Assembly: GCF_037153975.1 (NCBI RefSeq)
Contig: NZ_JBBAYJ010000004.1
Span: 1 to 64,000 of the forward strand
Reading direction: 5' to 3'
DNA: 64,000 nt
Source: Aquipuribacter sp. SD81
Lineage (GTDB): Bacteria > Actinomycetota > Actinomycetes > Actinomycetales > JBBAYJ01
Of the stretch, positions 10,801 through 19,235 are shown piece after piece. The notes beneath the pieces were generated by a model. The model searched no databases, was not told where the DNA came from, and worked only from the letters and a program-made list of their open reading frames with translations. Numbering within the stretch: the first letter of the stretch is position 1; the number at the start of each line of letters is the position of its first letter. The position numbers were made by a program, and so were the translations under genes.

Positions 10801-12019
10801 CGAGCTCACCGCCACCGAGGAGTCCACCAAGGACGCGAACGGCAACGTCGTGCCCACCCGGGTCCGGCGCACCGTCACCGACAAGGCCGGCAACTCGAGC
10901 ACCCGCTCCGTCTCCGTGCTCATCGACACCACCCGTCCCGTGATCAGCGGGACCGACGTCGACGACACCACCTGGCGGAACACCGCCCGCTCGCAGGCCT
11001 TCACCGCCGACGACGCCCTGTCCGGGCTCGCCGATGAGCGCGACGCCGCCTTCGAGCTCACCGCGACCGCCGAGTCGACCAAGGACAACAACGGCACGGT
11101 CGTGCCCACCCAGGTGCGGCGCACCGTCACCGACAAGGCCGGCAACACCAGCAGCCGCGTCCTGTCCGCCCGCATCGACCGGACGAACCCGGTCATTAGC
11201 GGCAGCGACGTCACCATCGCCGCCTGGCAGAACACGCCGCTGACGCGGGCGTTCACGGCCTCCGACGCCCTGTCCGGGCTGAAGGACGACCGCGATGCCG
11301 CCTTCGAGCTCACCGCCTCGGCGGAGTCCACGAAGGGCGCGAACGGCACCGTCGTGCCCACCCGGGTCCAGCGCACCGTGGCCGACGAGGCCGGCAACAC
11401 GAGCACCCGCTCGGTGTCGGCGCTCATCGACCTCACGGGTCCGACCGGGGTCAGCTTCGTCGGCGGTCCCGCGGCGGGCGCCCGGTACCTCACGAGCACC
11501 GTCCCGGCGGCACCGACGTGCGAGGCCGTGGACGCGCTGTCCAGCGTGAGCTCGTGCGTCGTCACCGGTTGGTCCACGGTCGCCGGGGAGCACACGCTCA
11601 CCGCGACGGCCAAGGACGCGGCTGGCAACGTGACGACGGCGACGCGGACCTACACCGTCCGCAACTGGACGACGGCCGGGTTCTTCGCCCCCGTCGACAT
11701 GGGCAGCGGCGTCTGGAACACCATCAAGGGCGGCAACACCGTCCCGCTGAAGTTCCGGGTCTTCGACGACGGCCAGCAGCTGACGTCGACCTCGGCGGTC
11801 AAGGGCTTCTCCGCGCTCAAGGTCAGCTGCACGGGCGGCACCGAGGACGCGATCGAGGTCTTCAGCACGACCGGCGCCACCGAGCTCCGCTACGACACGA
11901 CGGGCCAGCAGTTCGTCCAGAACTGGAAGACCCCGACCGGCAGCGGCTGCTACAAGGTCACTCTGTCGCTGGCCGACGGGTCAACGACGGTGGTCGCGAG
12001 CTTCATGACCAAGAAGTAG
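7847..12019 (+). CDS. Large secreted Ig-like repeat protein with C-terminal PxKF domain
   Basis: A 1390-residue exported protein. Residues 1-35 are a signal peptide (Arg-rich start, LAAALSLAVVGSALTV core, ASA-type cleavage site). The rest is a chain of about fourteen Ig-like/OmpL47-type modules separated by linkers such as IDRTAP, VDTTAP and IDTTRP, with recurring SASDALSGV, YSVDGGE and DVAGN motifs. From about residue 870 four 84-residue modules of one subtype (DTTWRNTxRSxAF) follow one another; the middle pair is nearly identical at DNA level. The last ~120 residues form a PxKF domain (VPLKF core, two cysteines, QNWKTP). No sortase motif or C-terminal membrane anchor is visible, so it is probably secreted or loosely wall-associated, with a plausible adhesive or structural role. 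It sits inside the block splitting hpt from ftsH. Confidence 0.85.
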   Translation: MRHALSRGRWRPLAAALSLAVVGSALTVMPAASAATITGATFSGSAGTVVYDGTLYARTGSPLTLTVATGDGARCVEVSNPHAGTQTTNNARTSWTFTMSALAGEGAKNVTVAARDTFNNNGQCTSQQVSTQAAYTVDNTGPVVTGVVSPAPNAAGWVKENATVTWSAVDLGSGAPSGPTPSTTTVSENTGTSGRVVTATATDRLGNAGSGSVTVRVDKATPTISAAQTENADGTTTITFTCADAHSGITSCLASGSTTNARTVPGGTTVTGTATDAAGNTTTLASTAPVRDTTGPVLTGTPRAAPNEAGWYRGDVVVGWTASDPESGVVATPADTTITGEGRGLTSSATATNGVGLRTTAESSPAVDIDRTAPTTTVTGASDGWTNGSVTLGLSASDALSGVATTTYSVDGGETRTGTSVVLDTEGQHTVRYASTDKAGNTEAERSVTVRIDRTAPSIARSFTPGDYADGSWTNGDVSVTFTCSDEGGSGLTSCSAPVTLTAEGEHPVTGTAVDGAGNTGTATASVRIDRTAPVVSASLDREPNEADWFRQPVTVSFSAEDALSGVVRRDEPVELGEGEGQSATGTATDAAGNTGSATVGGIDVDLTAPTLVGTAPERWSRGDVTVTWACADALSGPTGDPADTTVTGEGDDLTATASCTDVAGNGTSTTVSGIQIDRTAPVTTASAAGSPVNGWYAAPVEVTLAASDNLSGVDKTTYRVDGGEPQPYEGSFTVSGDGSHHVTFSSTDVAGNEEEVGTPLAFRIDTTDPVTTVLQPQSPTGGWFTTSGIPVAFSVAENGSGVAATYYRIDDGEVRTYGKPFTESLADGVHTIQYWTVDIAGNEEGRKSVKGTVTVSVDTTAPSVTPGDVEDTTWRNTPRSASFSASDAGSGLADDADRAFTLTASSESTRDANGTVVPTQVERAVRDVAGNTTTRRLSALIDTTRPVISGTDVDDTTWRNTARSQAFTADDALSGLADPADAAFELTATEESTKDANGNVVPTRVRRTVTDKAGNSSTRSVSVLIDTTRPVISGTDVDDTTWRNTARSQAFTADDALSGLADERDAAFELTATAESTKDNNGTVVPTQVRRTVTDKAGNTSSRVLSARIDRTNPVISGSDVTIAAWQNTPLTRAFTASDALSGLKDDRDAAFELTASAESTKGANGTVVPTRVQRTVADEAGNTSTRSVSALIDLTGPTGVSFVGGPAAGARYLTSTVPAAPTCEAVDALSSVSSCVVTGWSTVAGEHTLTATAKDAAGNVTTATRTYTVRNWTTAGFFAPVDMGSGVWNTIKGGNTVPLKFRVFDDGQQLTSTSAVKGFSALKVSCTGGTEDAIEVFSTTGATELRYDTTGQQFVQNWKTPTGSGCYKVTLSLADGSTTVVASFMTKK
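10667..11034 (+). repeat. Exact 116-bp direct repeat, period 252 bp, inside the Ig-like gene
   Basis: Bases 10667-10782 and 10919-11034 are identical over 116 bases, at an offset of 252 bases (84 codons, one module). Flanking modules of the same subtype have diverged, so the pair reflects recent duplication or gene conversion. Such identity permits repeat-number change by recombination. Confidence 0.9.
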
Positions 12020-12035
12020 TCCGCACCGCCCCCAC

Positions 12036-12070
12036 GAGGCCCCGCCCGGCGAACCGCCGGGCGGGGCCTC
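12036..12070. terminator. Perfect 16-bp stem, 3-nt loop hairpin after the Ig-like gene
   Basis: Sixteen bases at 12036-12051 pair perfectly with 12055-12070 around the loop AAC, starting 17 bases after the stop codon. The stem is almost all G/C and no T-run follows, as is usual for terminators in high-GC actinobacteria. It is symmetrical and could act in both directions. Confidence 0.8.
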
Positions 12071-12095
12071 CGCCGTCGGCGGTGCCGACGGCCGG

Positions 12096-12117
12096 CTTCA
12101 GCCCGCGTTAAGCCCGG
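12096..12117 (+). promoter_or_regulatory. Two 11-bp direct repeats (TTCAGCCCG / TTAAGCCCG) upstream of the receiver-like gene
   Basis: CTTCAGCCCGC (12096-12106) is directly followed by GTTAAGCCCGG (12107-12117). The two 11-mers share eight of eleven positions and lie 17 bases before the ATG at 12135. Spacing and the TTCAG core match the array upstream of the Ig-like gene, suggesting one OmpR-type regulator for both genes (inference). Confidence 0.5.
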
Positions 12118-12134
12118 ACTGCCACCCTGGGGCG

Positions 12135-12581
12135 ATGGGAACGCTGCGAGGGGTCGTCGCCGACGACCGTGCGGCGACGCGCCGCGTCCTCGCCGCCGTC
12201 CTCACCCGTTGTGGCCTCGACAACGCCGGCGAGTCCGCGGACGGGCAGGAGCTGTCCGAGGTCATCGCGCGCTCCGGCGCGGACGTCGCCGTCGTCACCG
12301 TGCCCATGGCCGGCCTGCAGGACCTCGCCTCGGTGTCCGCGCTGCACCGGAGGCACCCGCACTGCCGGCTCGTCCTCGTCTCGCCCTTCCGCTCCCTCGC
12401 CGCCGCGGCCAGGGCGGCGGGCGCGACCGCCCTCGTCGCCGACGACGACCTGCCGGCTCTCGTCGCTCTCCTCAGCGGGCTGCTGCCCGCTCAGCCGTCG
12501 GCCACCGCCGCGGGGTCGCTCGGCACGGTCGAGGACCTGCCTTCGCCTCGGCCGGGCCTCTCGGGCGTGGTGGCCCCCTGA
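12135..12581 (+). CDS. Stand-alone degenerate response-regulator receiver domain
   Basis: A 148-residue protein with a receiver-like fold from residue 5 to about 118 and no output domain. The acidic pair (VVADD, residues 10-11) is kept, but the phosphoacceptor aspartate position is Thr55 (DVAVVTVPM), and the conserved lysine near the end of the domain is replaced (ALVADDD). The hydroxyl residue before alpha-4 is Ser83. It therefore probably cannot be phosphorylated in the usual way and may act as a pseudo-receiver or titrating partner. A Pro/Ser/Gly-rich tail follows. Its last 91 bases overlap the 3' end of the convergent sensor kinase gene. Two 11-bp direct repeats precede it. A role in signalling with the neighbouring pair is inference from position. 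Confidence 0.65.
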   Translation: MGTLRGVVADDRAATRRVLAAVLTRCGLDNAGESADGQELSEVIARSGADVAVVTVPMAGLQDLASVSALHRRHPHCRLVLVSPFRSLAAAARAAGATALVADDDLPALVALLSGLLPAQPSATAAGSLGTVEDLPSPRPGLSGVVAP

Positions 12582-14305
12582 GCCGGCAGGCTCAGCACGA
12601 AGCCGCCGTCGCACACGAGGTCGCCGCCCATCGCCCGCGCGAGCCCCCGGGCGATGGGCAGCCCGAGCCCCGACCCGCCGCGCCCGTCGAGGCTCGCGAA
12701 CCGCTCGAAGACGAGGTCACGGTGCTCGGGCGCCACGCCGGGGCCGTCGTCGCGCACCGCCACCACCACGCACCCGTCACGCGCGGACACCTCGTAGCGG
12801 ACGGTCGTGCGGGCGTGCCGCCGGGCGTTGTCGCCGAGGTTGGACAGCACCTCCTCGCACGCGGCCCGGTCGGCGAGCGCCCGTACCCCGTCCGCGCCGG
12901 CCCCGACGCGGACGTCGAGGTCCGGCGCGAGCAGGCCGAGCCGCTCCGCGTCGGCGCGGCACAGCGCGACGAGGTCGACGTCCTCCGACGCGAGCTCGAC
13001 CCCCCGGTCCAGGCGGGCGACCCGCAGCAGCGAGGCGATGAGGCGGGCGGCGCGGGACGTCTCGCGCACGAGCGTGACGAGGAGCCGGTCGGCGTCCTCG
13101 CCACCGACGCCGCGGAGCAGCGCCTCGGCGCTCGCGCGGATGCCCGCCATGGGGGTGCGGAGCTGGTGGGCGGCGTCGGCGAGGAAGCGCCGCGCGGCCT
13201 CCTCCGCCGCCCGGGCCTCGTCGGCGGCGGCCTGCAGCCGGGCGAGGGTCTCGTCGAGCGTGGCGGCGAGCCACCGCTGCTCGGTGACGTCGCGGGCGCC
13301 CACGGCGATGGCGGTGATGGTCCCCTCCTCGTCGCTGACCGGGGACAGCCGGACGGACACCGGCAGCAGCTCGCCGCCGCGCGTGGTGTGCCGGGCCTCG
13401 TACCCGCGGACCCCGGCTCCCGCCGCCACGAGCTCGGCGACGAGCGAGGAGTGGGTGCCGAGCGCGTCGGCCGGGACGAGCTCCGACACGTGGCGCCCGA
13501 CCGCCTCCTCCGCCGTCCACCCGTACACGAGCACCGCGGCCGGGTTCCACGTGAGGACCGTGCCGTCGAGGCCCTGCACGAGGATGGCGTCGGTGGAGCC
13601 GTCGACCACCGCGGCAACGAGCGAGCGGGCGCGCTGCGCGGCCCGCGCCTCGTCGAGGCTCGCCTCGAGCGCGTCGAGCATGCGGTCGTACGACGTCGCC
13701 ATGCGCCCGAGCTCGGTGCCGGGCCGGTCCGGGCGCAGCCGCTCCCCCACGCTCCCGGCTGCCGTGCGGGCGGCGGCCGCGGCGACCTCGGACACGGGGC
13801 CGAGGGCACGCCGGGCGGCCAGAGCCAGCAGCGCCGCGGCAACCGCGAGCCCGACGAGCGACACGATCACCTGCAGCACGAGCAGCTGGCGCAGCGCGTC
13901 GGACACCCCGCCGACCCCGACGAAGACCTCGACCGTCGTCCCGTCGTCGAGCTCGACGACCCGGCTGCGCTGCGCCTGGCCCCCGGTCGAGGGCAGGCCG
14001 CCCTGGACCACCGGCGACGCGGGTGCCGCCTCGACGGTCGTGCCGTCCGGGCCGCATACCACGGCGCGCAGCCCACGGCCCTGCAGCCGGGCCGCGAGCT
14101 CGGCGGGCCCGCCGCCGGAGGCGGTCACGTCCGCCCCCTCCGCGCGGACCACCTGCTCGCGCTCGAGGAGCAGCTCGGTGACCGTGCCGTCGAGCCGCTC
14201 GGCGAGCAGCGTGTGGACCACGACGTTCACCGCGACGAGGACGAGGGCCGTCACGAGCACGCCCCACACGACGACCGTGCGGACGAGCGGTGGGGTGCGG
14301 GTCAT
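12491..14305 (-). CDS. PAS-containing membrane sensor histidine kinase
   Basis: A 604-residue kinase. Transmembrane helices span about residues 10-32 and 140-163 and flank a ~105-residue extracytoplasmic sensor. A HAMP-like linker (about 164-225) and a PAS domain (about 226-345, with VGARDVTEQRWLAATLDE at its end) follow. The phosphoacceptor is His380 in DAAHQLRTPMAGIRA. The ATPase domain shows the N box (NLGDNARRHA), DDGPGVAP and GSGLGLPIARGLARAMGGD. The ATG overlaps the stop of the regulator gene (ATGA), so the two are translationally coupled. The signal is unknown. The 3' end overlaps the convergent receiver-like gene by 91 bases; only the non-conserved tail lies in the overlap. Confidence 0.9.
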   Translation of the reverse strand: MTRTPPLVRTVVVWGVLVTALVLVAVNVVVHTLLAERLDGTVTELLLEREQVVRAEGADVTASGGGPAELAARLQGRGLRAVVCGPDGTTVEAAPASPVVQGGLPSTGGQAQRSRVVELDDGTTVEVFVGVGGVSDALRQLLVLQVIVSLVGLAVAAALLALAARRALGPVSEVAAAAARTAAGSVGERLRPDRPGTELGRMATSYDRMLDALEASLDEARAAQRARSLVAAVVDGSTDAILVQGLDGTVLTWNPAAVLVYGWTAEEAVGRHVSELVPADALGTHSSLVAELVAAGAGVRGYEARHTTRGGELLPVSVRLSPVSDEEGTITAIAVGARDVTEQRWLAATLDETLARLQAAADEARAAEEAARRFLADAAHQLRTPMAGIRASAEALLRGVGGEDADRLLVTLVRETSRAARLIASLLRVARLDRGVELASEDVDLVALCRADAERLGLLAPDLDVRVGAGADGVRALADRAACEEVLSNLGDNARRHARTTVRYEVSARDGCVVVAVRDDGPGVAPEHRDLVFERFASLDGRGGSGLGLPIARGLARAMGGDLVCDGGFVLSLPAQGATTPERPGRGEGRSSTVPSDPAAVADG

Positions 14306-14979
14306 GCCCGCAGCACGTAGCCGGCGCCCCGCACCGTGTGGACGATCCGCGGCCCCGCCGCCTCGAGCTTGCGCCGCAGGGCGCTCGTGTGGACCTCGAC
14401 GAGGTTGGTGTCGTACGCGTCGAAGCCCCACACCTGGCTGAGCAGCTGGGTCTTGCTCAGCACCGTCCCCACGTGCCGGACGAGCACGACGAGCAGGTCG
14501 TACTCGGTCCGCGTCAGATCCAGGGCCGTCCCGGAGCGCGTGACGGTGCGCGCGCTGTCGTCCACCACGAGGTCACCCACCTGCCACGTGGCCGACACCA
14601 GCCGCCCCGACCGGCGCAGCATGGACCGGACCCGCGCGAGCAGCTCCGCGACGGAGAACGGCTTGACGACGTAGTCGTCGGCGCCCGCCTCGAAGCCGGC
14701 GAGCCGGTCCTCGACGGCGTCGGCCGCCGTGAGGAAGCAGATCGGCAGGGTGCTGCGCGCCCGCAGCGTCCTCGCGACGGCGTAGCCGTCGGGCCCCGGG
14801 CCGAGCCGCACGTCGAGGACGGCGACGTCCGGACGGAAGTCGGCTGCGGCCGAGGCGACCGTCGTGCCGTCGGGGAGGGCGAGCACCTGGTAGCCCTCGG
14901 CGCGCAACGCCACCTGGAGCGCGTCGCGGATCGGCCCGTCGTCCTCCACGACGAGGACGCGGGGCTGCTGCGTCACCAC
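14302..14979 (-). CDS. OmpR/PhoB-family response regulator
   Basis: A 225-residue two-domain regulator. The receiver domain (about 7-120) has the acidic pair in VVEDD, the phosphoacceptor Asp in DVAVLDVRLG and the lysine in YVVKPF. The C-terminal winged helix (about 130-222) carries LTRTEYDLLVVL, the recognition region NLVEVHTSALRRKLE and the final VRGAGYVLR hairpin. GTG 14979 or GTG 14976 starts the protein. It lies immediately upstream of, and overlaps by four bases, its kinase. Binding to 11-bp-phased direct repeats is expected for this family, and such repeats occur upstream of both plus-strand genes of the block. Confidence 0.92.
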   Translation of the reverse strand: MVTQQPRVLVVEDDGPIRDALQVALRAEGYQVLALPDGTTVASAAADFRPDVAVLDVRLGPGPDGYAVARTLRARSTLPICFLTAADAVEDRLAGFEAGADDYVVKPFSVAELLARVRSMLRRSGRLVSATWQVGDLVVDDSARTVTRSGTALDLTRTEYDLLVVLVRHVGTVLSKTQLLSQVWGFDAYDTNLVEVHTSALRRKLEAAGPRIVHTVRGAGYVLRA

Positions 14980-15047
14980 GTGCCCGACTCTCGCACGAGG
15001 CGGCCCGTCACCTGTCCCGTTCGCAGGACCCGCCCGCGCGCCCCCCG

Positions 15048-15585
<538 letters not shown>

Positions 15586-15599
<14 letters not shown>

Positions 15600-16650
15600 G
15601 GGGGTCCTCTCCGGGACTCGGGGTGGGCGTCGCCCGAAGCCTGCCACAGCCGTCGTGACCGCTCACCCGGCGGACCCCGACGCCGCCCGGCAGCGCGACC
15701 TGCCCCTGCCCGCGCCACGCCGCGACGAGCGCGTCGAGCGCCGCGGTGTGCGCGGCGGTGAGCCCGCCGGCGCCCGCCGCGGCCGCCAGCAGGCGCAGCA
15801 CCCGGCGCCGGACGGCCGGCGGCAGGTCGGTCAGGCCGTCGACCGGCGTGCCCTCGAGGAGCGGGGGCAGCCCGGCGGCCACCTCCCCCGCCCACGCGTC
15901 GAGGGCGTCCGCGTCGGCGCGGGCGAGGTCGGCGCTGCGTGCGAGCCCCGTCACCGCACCGGCCCCGAGCACGTCCTCGAGCACGGGCAGCGCCCGCGCA
16001 CGGACGTCGGCCCGCAGGTGGGCGGGGTCGGTGTTCGCCGGGTCGGTCCACGGCAGCCCGAGCGGCGCGAGGACGTGCCGCAGCGCCTCGCACGCGGCCG
16101 CGGTGGTGGCGCGCCGCACGCCCAGCAGCGGGCGGACGACCCGGCCGCGCACCGCGGGCATGCCCGCGAGGCTGCGGGTGCCGGAGCCCCGGGCGAGGCC
16201 GAGCAGCACCTGCTCGGCCTGGTCGTCGAGGGTGTGGCCGAGCAGGACGGCCGCCGCCTCGTCGCGGGCCGCAGCGCCCAGCAGCGCCGCATACCGCGCC
16301 GTGCGTGCCGCCTCCTCCGGCCCGCCTGCACCGGCACCGCCGCCGGGCCGGGACGGCACGACCCGCACGACGCGCACGGGACCGGCCCCCAGCGACAGGG
16401 CGGCGCGGGCCGCGCGTGCGGCGACGTCAGCGGTACGTGGGTGCCAGCCGTGGTCCACGACGACCGCACCGACGCGGCGCGAGAGCCCGTTGGCCACGTC
16501 GAGCGCCCCGGCGAGCAGCGCGCACGAGTCGGGCCCGCCGGACAGCCCGACGAGCACCGGCCCGGCGGGCAGGTCCCGCAGCGCCGACCGGACCGCGAGC
16601 GCCACCTCGCGTCCGGCGCCGGCGCTCAGCCGTGGACCCGGGCCACCCAC
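15586..16650 (-). CDS. tilS: tRNA(Ile) lysidine synthase
   Basis: A protein of about 354 residues that modifies C34 of tRNA-Ile(CAU) to lysidine, essential for AUA decoding. The PP-loop motif LVGLSGGPDSCALLA is near the N-terminus, followed by VVVDHGWHP, the HTLDDQAEQVLLGLARGSG block and RPLLGVRRA, all typical for TilS. The C-terminal part is short, as in other actinobacteria. The start is uncertain: GTG 16650 gives an N-terminus resembling relatives and overlaps the zincin gene by 25 bases, whereas GTG 16605 gives a shorter one. The frame extending to 17601 on this strand is a shadow of the zincin gene. Confidence 0.9.
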
Positions 16651-17741
16651 GCCGACGGCTCGCGGAGCTCCGCGGCGCTCGGCAGCGCCTCCGGACCGCC
16701 CCACACCGCGTTGAAGCCGCCGGTGCCGACCCGGTCGGTGACGGCGCGGACGAAGCGGGCCCCGTCGCGGTACTGCGCGGCCTTGGCCTCCAGCCCCAGC
16801 AGGCGCCGCACCACCCGGTCCACCGGGCCGGTCCCGCGGCGGCGGGCGTCGAAGCGCGAGCGGATCTGCGCGACGGTGGGGACGACGGCGGGGCCGACCT
16901 CGTCCATGACGACGTCCGCGTGGCCCTCGAGGAGGCTCATGACGGCCGTGAGCGCGTCGAGCCGCTCCTTCTGCTCCGGCGTCTGCACGAGGTCGAGGAG
17001 GCCGCTGGAGGCGGAGCCCGCCGGGGCTCCGGGGCCGGGGGCCGGGGCCCGCAGCAGGTCGGGCAGGCGCCCGAGACCCTCGAGCAGCCGCTCGACGCTG
17101 GACGTGGGGTCGGCGAGCAGGTCGTCGAGCAGCGCGACGACCTGCTCCCGGAACCACGACGCGAGCCACGGGTTGGCGCCGAACTGCACGCGGTGGGTCT
17201 CCTCGTGCAGGCACACCCACAGCCGGAAGTCCGAGGGGACCGCGCCGATCTCCTGCTCGACGTGCGCGACGTTCGGCGCGACGAGGAGCAGCCGGCCGCC
17301 GTCCGGGGCGAGGACGTCGTACTGGCCGAGCACCTTCGTGGCCATGAAGGCGAGCAGGCCGCCGGTCTCCGCCGCGTTGAGCACCCGGCTCACGCGCAGC
17401 ACCGGGTCCGGCACGCCCCGGCCCTTCTTCCTCTCCTGCTCCTGGACCGCTCGGCGGAGCACCGGGTCCATGAGGTGGCCGAAGGAGCGGGCGTTCGCGC
17501 GCGCCCAGCCGGCCCGGTCCACGACGAGGACCTCGCCCGCGTCGGCGCCGGCCTCGAGCTCCGCGGTCTCCGCGACCGGGTCGACGGCGAGACCCGCGCA
17601 CTCGCGCAGCTCGGCGACGAGGTCGGCGATCTCCTCCCGCGTCAGCGGCGGTCCGGGCGGGGCGAGGGCGGCCGCCGCGTCACCCGCCGCGGCCCAGTCG
17701 ACCAGCGACCGGCTGCCCGGCGGGCTCGTGGTGGCCGTCAT
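16626..17741 (-). CDS. DUF2342 zincin-like metallopeptidase family protein
   Basis: A 371-residue protein with the zinc-protease-like motif HEETH within WVCLHEETHRVQFGANPWL. The surrounding sequence, including LLAFMATKVLGQYDVL and NVAHVEQEIGAVPSDFRLWV, matches the actinobacterial DUF2342/zincin-like family (also annotated as F420-biosynthesis associated because of genomic position in some species). It contains no signal peptide, so it is probably cytoplasmic. It sits between dacB and tilS, its standard place in actinobacteria. Peptidase activity is predicted from HExxH only. Confidence 0.85.
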   Translation of the reverse strand: MTATTSPPGSRSLVDWAAAGDAAAALAPPGPPLTREEIADLVAELRECAGLAVDPVAETAELEAGADAGEVLVVDRAGWARANARSFGHLMDPVLRRAVQEQERKKGRGVPDPVLRVSRVLNAAETGGLLAFMATKVLGQYDVLAPDGGRLLLVAPNVAHVEQEIGAVPSDFRLWVCLHEETHRVQFGANPWLASWFREQVVALLDDLLADPTSSVERLLEGLGRLPDLLRAPAPGPGAPAGSASSGLLDLVQTPEQKERLDALTAVMSLLEGHADVVMDEVGPAVVPTVAQIRSRFDARRRGTGPVDRVVRRLLGLEAKAAQYRDGARFVRAVTDRVGTGGFNAVWGGPEALPSAAELREPSAWVARVHG

Positions 17742-17810
17742 GCACCGAGGGTAGGCGCTGCCCCCGTCGGCCTCACGACCGCTCCGGGGAGCGCCCGTCC
17801 GCCGGGCCGC

Positions 17811-19235
17811 TCAGCAGCACGCGGCGACGGCGGCGGCGATGCGGTCGGCGGCCACCCGCGCCGCGACCGTGTCCGTGGCGGGCACCTCGTCGGTGAGGAC
17901 CGCGAAGGCGAGCCCGCGCCCGTCGGCGCTCGTCACGACCCCGCTGAGGGAGGTGGTGCCGGTCAGCGTGCCGGTCTTCGCGCGCACGACCCCGCGTCCG
18001 GGCGCCTGCAGCGTGCCCCGCTCGAAGCGCCCGGCGAGCGTGCCCTCGAGCCCGGCGACCGGCAGCAGCTGCGGCAGCAGCACGAGGTCGCTGTCGTCGG
18101 GGGCGGCGGCGGCCACCGCGAGCAGGCCGCTGAGCGCGGCGGCGGTCGTCACGCTGCCGTCGGACAGCCCGCTGCCGTCGACGAGGCGGGTGGGACCGAG
18201 CGCGACGCCGAGCCCGGCGACCACGGCGGCGACCTCGGCCCCGGCCGTCGCGAGGCCCGGCCCCGCCCCCCGCTCGGCGGCCACGAGCCCGGCGACGCCG
18301 TCGGCGAGGGTGTTGTCGCTGGTCACGAGGAGCAGGGCGAGCACGTCGACGAGGTCGGCCGAGCGTCCCTCGGCGAGCGCCACGGGCGTCGCGACGGGCT
18401 CCGTGACGACGTCGACCGTCCCCACCTGCGGTGCGCCCGCTCCGAGGACGTCGGTGAGCGCGGCGCCCAGCGCCGACGCGAAGGCGTCACCGGCGGTGCC
18501 GGCCGGGTCGCCGTCGCGGCCCTCGCCCGCGCCGCGCCGTCCCGCCGCGACGGCGAGCGAGGCGGGCGGCGAGGCGAAGAAGGCGTCCCCGGCGGAGCGG
18601 CCCGGCAGCGCCTGCGGCGCCCCGAGCAGGGAGTCGTCCACGACGACGTCGACCTCGGTCGTGCCGGGGGCGAGCAGCCTGGCAGCCTCGCCACCCTCGG
18701 CCAGGGCGAGCACCGCGGAGCGTGCGAGGTCGGCGAGCCCCACGCGCCCGTCGACCGCCGTGGGGTCGCCCTCACCCGCCGCGAGCAGCAGGTCGCCCCC
18801 GCCCACGAGCACGACGGCGGGGCGTCCGCCCGGGCGCTGCCCGGCCGGCACCCAGCCGACGCGCGTCACGCTCCGGTGCTCCGCGCCCAGCACCTCCAGC
18901 GCCGCGGCGGCCGTCAGGAGCTTGAGCGACGACGCCGGCTCGACGGGCTCGGCCGAGCCGCGCTGCACGACCTCGGCCCCCGTGGCGAGGTCGCGGACGC
19001 TGACGCCGGGCGAGGGACCGAGGGCGGGGTCGCCGACCAGCGGCCCGAGGGCGGCGGCGAGCACCGCGGCGTCGACGGGCTCGGGCGCCGCGGGGTCCAG
19101 CGCGGCGTCCGCGGGCGGGTCGAGGGTCACCTCCGGCGCGTCGAGGACCGGCTCGCCGTCGGCTCCGCCGGCCCACAGCACGACCGCCAGCAGGGGCGCG
19201 AGCGTGAGTCCCGCCACTGTGCGACGTGCGGCCAT
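17811..19235 (-). CDS. dacB: D-alanyl-D-alanine carboxypeptidase/endopeptidase (PBP4 type)
   Basis: A 474-residue exported penicillin-binding protein that trims peptidoglycan stem peptides. The ATG at 19235 has a strong GGAGGGGAG ribosome-binding site and begins a signal peptide (MAARRTVAG then LTLAPLLAVVLWAGG). Active-site motifs are SSLK (SxxK, about residue 122), SDN in LVTSDNTLAD, and KTG in VRAKTGTLTGTTSL. The insertion between SxxK and SDN is long, as in class C PBP4-type enzymes. It is divergent from ppa, matching the usual ppa/dacB-zincin-tilS-hpt order. Confidence 0.92.
   Translation of the reverse strand: MAARRTVAGLTLAPLLAVVLWAGGADGEPVLDAPEVTLDPPADAALDPAAPEPVDAAVLAAALGPLVGDPALGPSPGVSVRDLATGAEVVQRGSAEPVEPASSLKLLTAAAALEVLGAEHRSVTRVGWVPAGQRPGGRPAVVLVGGGDLLLAAGEGDPTAVDGRVGLADLARSAVLALAEGGEAARLLAPGTTEVDVVVDDSLLGAPQALPGRSAGDAFFASPPASLAVAAGRRGAGEGRDGDPAGTAGDAFASALGAALTDVLGAGAPQVGTVDVVTEPVATPVALAEGRSADLVDVLALLLVTSDNTLADGVAGLVAAERGAGPGLATAGAEVAAVVAGLGVALGPTRLVDGSGLSDGSVTTAAALSGLLAVAAAAPDDSDLVLLPQLLPVAGLEGTLAGRFERGTLQAPGRGVVRAKTGTLTGTTSLSGVVTSADGRGLAFAVLTDEVPATDTVAARVAADRIAAAVAACC

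Noticed and set aside
7781-11593. Very long minus-strand open frame (1270 codons) opposite the Ig-like gene
   Set aside because: Composition is Arg/Gly/Ala/Val-rich without domain motifs; it is the antisense shadow of a repetitive high-GC gene, which has a signal peptide and ribosome-binding site.
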